This document shows positions 9,857-16,376 of a DNA stretch of 31,474 nt, piece after piece (positions within the stretch are counted from its first letter, which is position 1; every line of letters starts with the position of its first letter). The notes beneath the pieces are model-generated. The model was not told the DNA's origin, searched no databases, and saw nothing but the letters and a program-made list of their open reading frames with translations. The position numbers were made by a program, and so were the translations under genes. The DNA comes from Thauera sp. (lineage in GTDB: Bacteria; Pseudomonadota; Gammaproteobacteria; Burkholderiales; Rhodocyclaceae): positions 1-31,474 of the forward strand of contig JAKLLJ010000005.1 of NCBI GenBank assembly GCA_023150215.1, in the 5' to 3' direction.

Positions 9857-10084
9857 ATGCGCGCGCCGCGCCGTTGCCGCCTTGCACCCGCCGACACCGC
9901 CGCACCCCGGCGTCCCCCTGTAGGAGCGGCGGAACCCGCGAACACGGCGCCCGAATCCAGGTCAGCGCCCGAATCCAGGTCAGCGTCCGAATCCACGTCA
10001 GCGCCCGGATTGTGCGCAGCATTCGCGGCTTCCGCCGCTCCTACAGGGGCGCGGGCGGGCCTGTGTGCGAGCGTGCAAGCATGA
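9857..10084 (+). CDS. Doubtful 75-aa frame bridging pdxJ and acpS, made of repeats
   Basis: Opens 9 bp after the pdxJ stop with a good ribosome binding site (GAGGAAG, 9846-9852) and ends in a TGA overlapping the acpS ATG. The predicted peptide is Ala/Arg/Pro/Ser-rich and its middle is a six-residue repeat (APESRS-APESRS-ASESTS) encoded by the 18-bp tandem repeat, flanked by two REP-like elements. No family resemblance is recognised. It may be no more than an open frame in GC-rich repeat DNA, but translation through it could couple acpS to pdxJ. Confidence 0.2.
   Translation: MRAPRRCRLAPADTAAPRRPPVGAAEPANTAPESRSAPESRSASESTSAPGLCAAFAASAAPTGARAGLCASVQA
9920..9942 (+). repeat. REP-like element, copy 1 (forward)
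   Basis: A 23-bp element starting GTAGGAGCGGC and ending CCCGCGAA. The hairpin stem is slightly broken here (GCGG/CCGC with a C-C mismatch) around GGAA. It is one of eight near-identical 23-bp copies in the window and forms an inverted pair with 10022-10044. Confidence 0.8.
9948..10010 (+). repeat. 18-bp tandem repeat, 3.5 copies
   Basis: Unit CGCCCGAATCCAGGTCAG at 9948-9965 and 9966-9983 (identical), a third at 9984-10001 with two substitutions, and a half unit at 10002-10010. The length is a multiple of three, so reading frames stay open through it. It lies exactly between two oppositely oriented REP-like elements. Confidence 0.9.
10022..10044 (-). repeat. REP-like element, copy 2 (reverse)
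   Basis: Reverse-strand copy: + strand reads TTCGCGGCTTCC then GCCGCTCCTAC. Perfect stem GCGGC/GCCGC around GGAA. Together with copy 1 it makes an inverted pair around the 18-bp repeats, a BIME-like arrangement. Confidence 0.85.
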
Positions 10085-10464
10085 TCCACGGTATCGGCAC
10101 CGACATCGTGCGTGTGCAGCGCGTGCGCGCCGCGCTCGAGCGCCACGGCGAGCGTTTCGCCCTGCGCATCCTCGCCGCCAGCGAGGTCGAGGCCTGGTGC
10201 GCCCATCGCGACCCGGCGCGCTTCCTCGCCAAGCGCTTCGCCGCCAAGGAAGCCTTCGGCAAGGCGCTCGGCACCGGCGTCGCCGTACCGGCCACGCTGC
10301 ACGCGGTCGCCGTCGGCCACGACGCGCGTGGCAAGCCCGAATACCGCTACGACGAGCGCCTCGCCGCTTACATGCATATTCACGCGCTGCGCGCCCACCT
10401 CAGCATCAGCGACGAGGACGAGCACATTGTTGCGTTTGCGTTGATCGAGCGCTGCGGTGATTGA
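10081..10464 (+). CDS. acpS: Holo-[acyl-carrier-protein] synthase
   Basis: Transfers 4'-phosphopantetheine from CoA to acyl carrier protein. 127 aa, normal length. N-terminal GIGTDIV with metal ligand Asp8; second motif FLAKRFAAKEAFGKALGTG with Glu57 and Lys61; C-terminal HLSISDEDEHIVAFALIE. The ATG at 10081 has no clear Shine-Dalgarno sequence and overlaps the stop of the upstream repeat-encoded frame, so its translation may be coupled. Confidence 0.96.
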   Translation: MIHGIGTDIVRVQRVRAALERHGERFALRILAASEVEAWCAHRDPARFLAKRFAAKEAFGKALGTGVAVPATLHAVAVGHDARGKPEYRYDERLAAYMHIHALRAHLSISDEDEHIVAFALIERCGD

Positions 10465-10493
10465 CCGCTCGTTTCAAAAGCGAGATTTCCGAG

Positions 10494-11639
10494 ATGAACC
10501 CAAGCACAAAGCGCCCCCGCGGCCCCGTGATGATCGACGTCGCTGGTACCGCGCTGACCGACGAGGAACGCGAGCGCCTGCTCGACCCTTTGGTCGGCGG
10601 CGTGATTCTGTTCGCGCGCAACTTCATCGCCTCCGAGCAGCTGCGCGCGCTCACCGCCGAGATCCGCGCGCTGCGCGACCCGGCGCTGATCATCGCGGTC
10701 GACCACGAGGGGGGCAGGGTGCAGCGCTTCCGCACGGACGGCTTCACCCGCCTGCCGTCGATGCGCAGCCTGGGCACGCTGTGGCTCGGTGACCACCTGG
10801 CAGCGCTCGACGCCGCGCGTGCCACCGGCTTCGTGCTCGCGGCCGAGCTGCGCGCGCATGGTATCGACCTCAGCTTCACCCCGGTGCTCGATCTCGACTA
10901 CGGCTGCTGCCGCGCGATCGGCAACCGCGCCTTCCATCGCGACCCGCAGGTCGTCGCCGCGCTCGCGCAGGCGCTGTGCGCCGGCATGGCGGAGGTGGGC
11001 ATGGGCTGCGTGGGCAAGCACTTCCCCGGCCACGGCTTCGTCGAGGCCGACTCGCATCACGACGTACCGGTCGACGTCCGCGACTTCGACGCCGTGTGGA
11101 GCGAGGATATCGCCCCCTACCGCCACCGCCTCGGCCGCCAGCTCGCCGGGGTGATGCCCGCGCACGTCATCTACCCTAACGCCGACCCCAGCCCCGAGCC
11201 TCAGCCCGCCGGCTTTTCGCCGTTCTGGCTGAAGGAGGTGCTGCGCGCCCGCCTCGGTTTCCAGGGCGTGATCTTCAGCGACGACCTCAACATGGAGGGC
11301 GCCCGCGTCGCCGGCGACATCGTCGGCCGCGCCAAGACCGCCTGGGCCGCCGGCTGCGACATGCTGCTGGTGTGCAACCGCCCGGACCTCGCCGCCGAGC
11401 TGCTCGACCGCTGGGCACCCGAGCTCGACGCCGCCAAGCTCGCCCGACTCGCCGCGATCGCGCCCACCGCCCCGCAGCCCGCCTGGCTTGCCGACCCCTT
11501 CGCGCTCGAGCTCCACCCCGCCTACATCCATGCCCGCGAACGCGTCGCCACCATCCCCGACGATACCCGCGCCGCGCCGACGATGACCGCGTCGACGATC
11601 GGCGCCCAGCGCACCGAGATCCTGCGCAAGGACGGATAA
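10494..11639 (+). CDS. nagZ: Beta-N-acetylhexosaminidase (NagZ, GH3)
   Basis: Cytoplasmic glycosidase that removes GlcNAc from anhydro-muropeptides in peptidoglycan recycling. 381 aa from the ATG at 10494. Motifs: GPVMIDVAG at the N-terminus, VDHEGGRVQRFR, GKHFPGHGFVEADSHHD (catalytic Asp/His loop) and FSDDLNMEGA with the nucleophile aspartate (Asp263/264). A TTG at 10461 overlapping the acpS stop would add 11 residues; I prefer ATG because homologues begin close to GPVM, although neither site has a strong ribosome binding site. Confidence 0.95.
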   Translation: MNPSTKRPRGPVMIDVAGTALTDEERERLLDPLVGGVILFARNFIASEQLRALTAEIRALRDPALIIAVDHEGGRVQRFRTDGFTRLPSMRSLGTLWLGDHLAALDAARATGFVLAAELRAHGIDLSFTPVLDLDYGCCRAIGNRAFHRDPQVVAALAQALCAGMAEVGMGCVGKHFPGHGFVEADSHHDVPVDVRDFDAVWSEDIAPYRHRLGRQLAGVMPAHVIYPNADPSPEPQPAGFSPFWLKEVLRARLGFQGVIFSDDLNMEGARVAGDIVGRAKTAWAAGCDMLLVCNRPDLAAELLDRWAPELDAAKLARLAAIAPTAPQPAWLADPFALELHPAYIHARERVATIPDDTRAAPTMTASTIGAQRTEILRKDG

Positions 11640-11682
11640 TTCCGCCACGCCCTCCCACCCGCAGACCTGCCAACGCCATCCC

Positions 11683-11705
11683 GTAGGAGCGGCGGCAGCC
11701 GCGAA
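11683..11705 (+). repeat. REP-like element, copy 3 (forward)
   Basis: 23 bp, GTAGGAGCGGC...GCCGCGAA with a GCGGC/GCCGC stem around GGCA. Followed 16 bp later by an identical copy in the same orientation. Confidence 0.85.
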
Positions 11706-11721
11706 CCCAGCCGTCCCCTTT

Positions 11722-11744
11722 GTAGGAGCGGCGGCAGCCGCGAA
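11722..11744 (+). repeat. REP-like element, copy 4 (forward)
   Basis: Identical in its 23 bp to copy 3 (GTAGGAGCGGC...GCCGCGAA), a direct repeat in the nagZ/uvrC gap. Confidence 0.85.
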
Positions 11745-11752
11745 CGCAGCGG

Positions 11753-11800
11753 TCCGGTAACGCAGCAATCCGGTAACGTAGCAGCGACGGCCGCCGCGAA
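11753..11800 (+). repeat. 16-bp tandem duplication running into a decayed REP-like copy
   Basis: TCCGGTAACGCAGCAA (11753-11768) is followed directly by TCCGGTAACGTAGCAG (11769-11784). Next, AGCGACGGCCGCCGCGAA (11783-11800) resembles the 3' part of the REP-like element with substitutions. The rest of the 235-bp nagZ/uvrC gap (11640-11874) shows no gene or terminator to me. Confidence 0.65.
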
Positions 11801-11874
11801 CCCTCCACTCCGCCCGAGTCGTCCACCCTCGAACCGCAGCCCATGCCAACCGGCTCAGCCGACGTCTTTCCGCG

Positions 11875-13692
11875 ATGACCGACCCGACGCTCACCCCCGC
11901 CTTCGACCCCAAGCCCTTCCTGCGCACCCTCACCGAGGAGCCTGGTGTCTATCGCATGATCGGCGCCGACGACAAGGTGCTCTACGTCGGCAAGGCCAAG
12001 AACCTCAAGCGCCGCGTCTCCAGCTACTTCCAGAAGACCGTCTCCAGCCCGCGCATCGCCATGATGGTGGCGCAGGTGCTGCGCGTGGACATCACCGCCA
12101 CCCGCTCCGAGGCCGAGGCCCTGATCCTCGAGAACAACCTCATCAAGAGCCTCGCGCCGCGCTACAACATCCTCTTTCGCGACGACAAGACCTACCCCTA
12201 CATCGAGCTCTCCGCCGACGAGTTCCCGCGCCTGGCCTACCACCGCGGCGCCTTCACCAAGGGGGCACGCTACTTCGGCCCCTTCCCGAACGCCTGGGCG
12301 GTGCGCGAGACCATCCACCTGCTGCAGAAGACCTTCCAGCTGCGAACCTGCGAAAACACCGTCTACGCGAACCGTTCGCGCCCCTGCCTGCTGCACCAGA
12401 TCAAGCGCTGCACCGCGCCCTGCGTCGGACTGATCGAACCCGAGGCCTACGCCGCGGACGTGAAGCTCGCCACCCGCTTCCTCGACGGCCAGGCGAGCGA
12501 GGTCATCGACGACCTCACGAATCGCATGCAGGCCGCCGCCGAACGCCTCGCCTTCGAGGAGGCGGCCGCCTGTCGCGACCAGGTGCGCGCGTTGCAGGCG
12601 GTGCTGCACAAGCAGTTCGTCGACAGCCGCAAGGACGAGGATGTCGACGTGCTGGCCGCGATCGAGGCCGACGGCCTCACCTGCGTCAACATCGCCATGG
12701 TGCGCGGCGGCCGCCATCTCGGCGACCGCCCGCAGTTCCCGAGCGGCGCGGCGGTGTCGGGGGCCTTGGACAGCCTGCTCGCCTTCGTCGAGCAGCACTA
12801 CAGCCAGCACCCGATCCCGGCGCGCATCCTGGTCAACCTGCCGCCCGAGGCAGTCAAGGAGACGCTGGCCGAGATCACCGAGTGTCCGCCGGGCGTGGTG
12901 GCGGCGCGCTTCGAGGCAGAAAAGGCGTGGATGGAGATGGCGGAGAAGAACGCCCACCTCGCCATCCAGGCGCGCGCACGCGACACCGGCCGCATCGAAC
13001 AGCGCCTCGAGGCACTGCGCGAGGCGCTCGGCATGGACGAGGCGCCGCAGCGCATCGAGTGTTTCGACATCAGCCACACCATGGGCGAGGCCACCGTGGC
13101 CTCGTGCGTGGTGTGCGAGGCCGGCGCGATGAAGCGCGCCGAGTACCGCCGCTACAACATCAGCGGCATCACCCCGGGCGACGACTTCGCCGCGATGCGC
13201 CAGGCGCTCGAGCGCCGCTATGGCAAGGTCGCCGCGGGCGAGGGCGTGTGCCCCGACCTGATCCTGATCGATGGGGGCAAGGGCCAGGTGAGTGCGGCAC
13301 GCGAGATCCTCGCCGAGCTTGGGCTTGAATCGGTGGCGATGGTCGGCGTTGCGAAAGGCGAGGGCCGCAAGGCGGGCCTGGAGACGCTGATCTTCCCCGA
13401 CGGCCGCGAGGGCCTGGCGCTGGGCGGCGAGTCGGCGGCGCTCCACCTGATCGTCGAGATCCGCGACGAAGCGCACCGCTTCGCCATCACCGGTCACCGC
13501 GCCAAGCGCGCCAAGGCGCGGGTGGGCTCGAAGTTGGAGGACATTCCCGGCGTGGGGCCTGCGCGCCGGCGCAAGCTGCTTGCCGCCTTTGGCGGCCTGG
13601 ACGGTGTGCGCGAGGCGACGGTGGAGGATCTGTGCCGTGTCGAAGGGGTCAGCCGCAAGCTCGCCGAGCACATCCACGCTGCGCTGCGCTGA
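11875..13692 (+). CDS. uvrC: UvrABC excinuclease subunit C
   Basis: Dual-incision nuclease of nucleotide excision repair, 605 aa. GIY-YIG domain at the N-terminus (PGVYRMIGADDKVLYVGKAK, about 22-41), a cysteine-containing region (CTAPCVGLI), the UVR UvrB-binding motif (about 200-230, DDLTNRM...FEEAAACRDQV), the RNase H-like endonuclease domain (ECFDISHTMGEATVAS; LILIDGGKGQVSAA) and a C-terminal helix-hairpin-helix pair (LEDIPGVGPARRRKLL; VEGVSRKLAEHIHAAL). The ATG at 11875 is supported by the conserved PFLRTLTEEPGVYRM start. No good ribosome binding site is seen. Confidence 0.97.
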   Translation: MTDPTLTPAFDPKPFLRTLTEEPGVYRMIGADDKVLYVGKAKNLKRRVSSYFQKTVSSPRIAMMVAQVLRVDITATRSEAEALILENNLIKSLAPRYNILFRDDKTYPYIELSADEFPRLAYHRGAFTKGARYFGPFPNAWAVRETIHLLQKTFQLRTCENTVYANRSRPCLLHQIKRCTAPCVGLIEPEAYAADVKLATRFLDGQASEVIDDLTNRMQAAAERLAFEEAAACRDQVRALQAVLHKQFVDSRKDEDVDVLAAIEADGLTCVNIAMVRGGRHLGDRPQFPSGAAVSGALDSLLAFVEQHYSQHPIPARILVNLPPEAVKETLAEITECPPGVVAARFEAEKAWMEMAEKNAHLAIQARARDTGRIEQRLEALREALGMDEAPQRIECFDISHTMGEATVASCVVCEAGAMKRAEYRRYNISGITPGDDFAAMRQALERRYGKVAAGEGVCPDLILIDGGKGQVSAAREILAELGLESVAMVGVAKGEGRKAGLETLIFPDGREGLALGGESAALHLIVEIRDEAHRFAITGHRAKRAKARVGSKLEDIPGVGPARRRKLLAAFGGLDGVREATVEDLCRVEGVSRKLAEHIHAALR

Positions 13693-13775
13693 GCGTGCGC
13701 CGCGTGCGCACTGGATAAGCGCGCGGTTTGCGCCGCATTGGCGCAGAACCGGCGCGACACGGGCTGATGCCGGCG

Positions 13776-13822
13776 CGTTGCAGGGGGCCGCGAGCCTGCG
13801 TCGATGCCGGCCTCCTGCAACG
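13776..13822 (+). other. Strong 15-bp hairpin between uvrC and relA
   Basis: CGTTGCAGGGGGCCG (13776-13790) pairs with CGGCCTCCTGCAACG (13808-13822) apart from one G-T wobble, with a 17-nt loop. It lies 84 bp after uvrC and 59 bp before the chosen relA start and has no T-run, so it is not a standard terminator. Confidence 0.6.
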
Positions 13823-13868
13823 GCCCTGCAGCAGGCAGCGGAGGGCGGCGACCGATGGTCCGATGTGG

Positions 13869-13874
13869 GATAAT
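13869..13874 (+). promoter_or_regulatory. Candidate -10 box for relA
   Basis: GATAAT lies 7 nt before the relA ATG at 13882, so initiation at the usual distance would begin at or one base before the start codon and give a leaderless message. No convincing -35 box is visible. Confidence 0.35.
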
Positions 13875-13881
13875 CCACGCC

Positions 13882-16086
13882 ATGGTTTCCGTCACCCACG
13901 CCATCTCCCAGGGCGACACCGCCCCGCCGATCGACATGCTGGCCGCCGGCCTCGAGCCGGCCGAGCGCGTCCGTATCGAAGCCGCGCTCGAATGGATCGC
14001 CGAACTCTACGAAGGCAAGGTGCTTGGCACCGGCGAGCCGACCTGGACCCACGCCATCGGTGCCGCACTGATAGCGGCCTCCCTGCGCCTCGATGCCGAC
14101 ACACGCATCGCCGCGCTGTTGTTCGCGGTGTGGGACGAGCTCGACGACCCCGCGGGCGAACTCGATGCGCGCTGCGGTCCGGCGATCACCACGCTGGTGC
14201 GTGGGCTGCACCGGCTCACCGGCCTGCGCGTGCTCACCCGCCTCACCACCAACGCCACCGCGCCCGAGATTCGCGCCCAGACCGAGGTGCTGCGCAAGAT
14301 GCTGCTGGCGATGGTCGAGGACATCCGGGTCGTGCTGGTGCGCCTGGCCTCGCGCACGCAGACCCTGCGCTTCTACACCGATCTGCCGGGTGATGCCCGC
14401 GTCGAGGTGGCGCGCGAAAGCCTGGACATCTACGCGCCACTCGCCAACCGGCTCGGCGTATGGCAGATCAAGTGGGAACTCGAGGATCTCGCGTTCCGCT
14501 TCATCGAGCCCGACACCTACAAGCGCATCGCGAAGATGCTCGACGAGCGCCGGGTCGAGCGCGAGCAGTTCATCCGCGACGCCATCGAACGCCTGAAGAA
14601 CGAGCTCGCCGCAGTGGGTATCCAGGCCGAGATCACCGGCCGCGCCAAGCACATCTACAGCATCTACAACAAGATGCGGAAGAAGCGGCTCGACTTTTCC
14701 CAAGTCTTCGACATCCGCGCGTTGCGTGTGCTGGTGCCGGAGATCAAGGATTGCTACACCGTGCTCGGCCTGGTGCATCAGATGTGGCAGCCGATCCCGC
14801 AGGAGTTCGACGACTACATCACCAAGCCCAAGGGCAACAACTACCAGTCGCTGCACACCGCGGTGCTGGCCGGTGACGGCCGCGCGCTGGAAGTGCAGAT
14901 CCGCACCCACGATATGCACAAGCATGCCGAACTCGGCGTGGCCGCGCACTGGCGCTACAAGGAAGGTGCCCAGCAGGGCGGCGACTACGACGAGAAGATC
15001 GCGCTGCTGCGCAATCTGTTGTCTTGGCGCGATGAGGTCACCGACTCGGAACACTGGGTCGAGCAGCTCAAGCGCGCCTCGCTCGACGACACGCTGTATG
15101 TGCTGACGCCGCAGGGCAGGGTGGTCGACCTGCCGCGCGGCGCAACTCCGATCGACTTCGCCTATCGCCTGCACACCGACCTCGGCCACCACTGCCGCGG
15201 CGCCAAGGTTGACGGCCACCTGGTGCCGCTCAACACCGCGCTGCAGAGCGGGCAGACGGTCGAAGTCGTCGTCGCCCGCGAAGGCGGGCCGTCGCGCGAC
15301 TGGCTCGACGTGCGCCAGGGCTACGTCGCCACCTCGCGCGCGCGCAACAAGATCAAGCAGTACTTTGCCCAGCTCGACGAAGAGGAGATCCTGTCGCGCG
15401 GGCGCAGCTTCGTCACCAAAGAACTGCAGCGCGACGGCCACAGCCAGGCCAACATCGACGGACTGGCCGAGCGCCTCGGCTTCAAGAACGCCGAAGCGCT
15501 GTATCTGGCGGCCGGACGCGGCGAAGTCGGTCCGCGCGCGATGCAGACCGCGCTGCGCGAGGGCAGCGCGCCCGAGCCGGCGGCCGAGGTCGAGCCCGAG
15601 TTCGTCGTCAGCCGCAGCCGCTCGGGCGACAACCAGGACAAGATCCTGATCGTCGGCGTCGGCAAGCTGATGACCTCGCTGTCGCGCTGCTGCAAGCCGG
15701 CACCGCCGGATGCGATCGAGGGCTTCGTCACCCGCGGGCGCGGGATCTCGATTCACCGCGTCGATTGTGCCGATTTCCAGGACCTTGTGCGCAAGCATCC
15801 CGAGCGCGTGATCCCCGCCGAGTGGGGCGAAAAGGCCCATGACAGCCGCAGCGCGCTCTACCAGATCGACATCAACGTCCAGGCCAGCGACCGCCAGGGC
15901 CTGCTGCGCGACATCTCCGAAGTGCTGTCGCGCGAAAAGCTCAACGTGATCGCGGTGAACACGCTGACCAAGAAGGGCACGGCCTACATGCGCTTCACGA
16001 TGGAAGTCGGCGGCGTCAAGCAGGTGCAGCGCGCGATCACGCTGATCCGCGAGGTGCCGGGCGTGATCGACGCGCAGCGCAAGTGA
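13882..16086 (+). CDS. relA: RelA, (p)ppGpp synthetase
   Basis: Long RelA/SpoT homologue of 734 aa that makes the stringent-response alarmone from ATP and GTP/GDP when ribosomes stall. The N-terminal hydrolase region is degenerate: where SpoT has an HD pair in AALLHD, this has AALLFAVWDEL, predicting no hydrolase activity. The synthetase domain is intact (GRAKHIYSIYNKMRKK, FDIRALRVLV, FDDYITKPKGNNYQSLHT, LEVQIRTHDMHKHAELGVAAHWRYKEG) with the acidic EFDD motif of synthetase-only enzymes. TGS (LYVLTPQGRVVDLPRGATPIDFAY), zinc-finger/RIS (SRCCKPAPPDAIEGFVTRGRG) and C-terminal ACT domains follow. An upstream in-frame ATG (13804) would add 26 unconserved residues and overlap the hairpin, so I chose 13882. 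Confidence 0.94.
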   Translation: MVSVTHAISQGDTAPPIDMLAAGLEPAERVRIEAALEWIAELYEGKVLGTGEPTWTHAIGAALIAASLRLDADTRIAALLFAVWDELDDPAGELDARCGPAITTLVRGLHRLTGLRVLTRLTTNATAPEIRAQTEVLRKMLLAMVEDIRVVLVRLASRTQTLRFYTDLPGDARVEVARESLDIYAPLANRLGVWQIKWELEDLAFRFIEPDTYKRIAKMLDERRVEREQFIRDAIERLKNELAAVGIQAEITGRAKHIYSIYNKMRKKRLDFSQVFDIRALRVLVPEIKDCYTVLGLVHQMWQPIPQEFDDYITKPKGNNYQSLHTAVLAGDGRALEVQIRTHDMHKHAELGVAAHWRYKEGAQQGGDYDEKIALLRNLLSWRDEVTDSEHWVEQLKRASLDDTLYVLTPQGRVVDLPRGATPIDFAYRLHTDLGHHCRGAKVDGHLVPLNTALQSGQTVEVVVAREGGPSRDWLDVRQGYVATSRARNKIKQYFAQLDEEEILSRGRSFVTKELQRDGHSQANIDGLAERLGFKNAEALYLAAGRGEVGPRAMQTALREGSAPEPAAEVEPEFVVSRSRSGDNQDKILIVGVGKLMTSLSRCCKPAPPDAIEGFVTRGRGISIHRVDCADFQDLVRKHPERVIPAEWGEKAHDSRSALYQIDINVQASDRQGLLRDISEVLSREKLNVIAVNTLTKKGTAYMRFTMEVGGVKQVQRAITLIREVPGVIDAQRK

Positions 16087-16109
16087 GGCCTCATCGGCGG
16101 TGATGAACC

Positions 16110-16136
16110 GCGGCGCCTGCGAGCGGCAAGCGCCGC
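16110..16136 (+). other. Short GC hairpin after relA
   Basis: GCGGCGC (16110-16116) pairs with GCGCCGC (16130-16136) around a 13-nt loop, 23 bp after the relA stop. No T-run follows. It could stabilise the 3' end of the relA message. The remainder of the 290-bp relA/ppk1 convergent gap holds only REP-like elements. Confidence 0.35.
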
Positions 16137-16193
16137 CCCGGTGGTAGGCAGGGCGAAAGTGACGCTTGGCGTATCGAGAGCGCCGCCGAAAAG

Positions 16194-16216
16194 CTCGCGC
16201 CTTCCGGCGCTCCTAC
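16194..16216 (-). repeat. REP-like element, copy 5 (reverse, variant B)
   Basis: On the minus strand GTAGGAGCGCCGGAAGGCGC followed by GAG. This is the second stem version, GCGCC/GGCGC around GGAA, instead of GCGGC/GCCGC. Confidence 0.8.
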
Positions 16217-16240
16217 ATGACCCTGCGGCTCCCCCTGGAA

Positions 16241-16257
16241 TGACGGCAGCCGCGAAC
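16241..16257 (+). repeat. Partial REP-like remnant
   Basis: TGACGGCAGCCGCGAAC matches the 3' two thirds of the variant A element but lacks the GTAGGAGC head. Confidence 0.5.
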
Positions 16258-16279
16258 GTAGACCCTTCGGCACCCCCCT

Positions 16280-16302
16280 GTAGGAGCGGCGGCAGCCGCG
16301 AA
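16280..16302 (+). repeat. REP-like element, copy 6 (forward)
   Basis: GTAGGAGCGGC...GCCGCGAA, identical in its 23 bp to copies 3 and 4. It lies opposite in orientation to copy 5, 63 bp away. Confidence 0.85.
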
Positions 16303-16376
16303 ATTCTTCGCCCCCGCCGCCGAGCACTCGGCGCAAGGCCCCGCGACCTGCGCCGTCGCCGGATCCGCTCCCGCGT

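Noticed and set aside
9948..10010. Tandem 18-bp repeats considered as a CRISPR array
   Set aside because: Units are directly adjacent without unique spacers, and no cas genes are present.
11287..15840. A 1517-codon open frame on the minus strand
   Set aside because: It lies antisense to nagZ, uvrC and relA, has low-complexity His/Arg/Asp/Val-rich composition and no family motifs. Long antisense frames are expected opposite GC-rich genes.
16087..16376. Possible small RNA gene in the relA/ppk1 gap
   Set aside because: I see hairpins from REP-like elements but no promoter plus terminator pair that would define a transcript.
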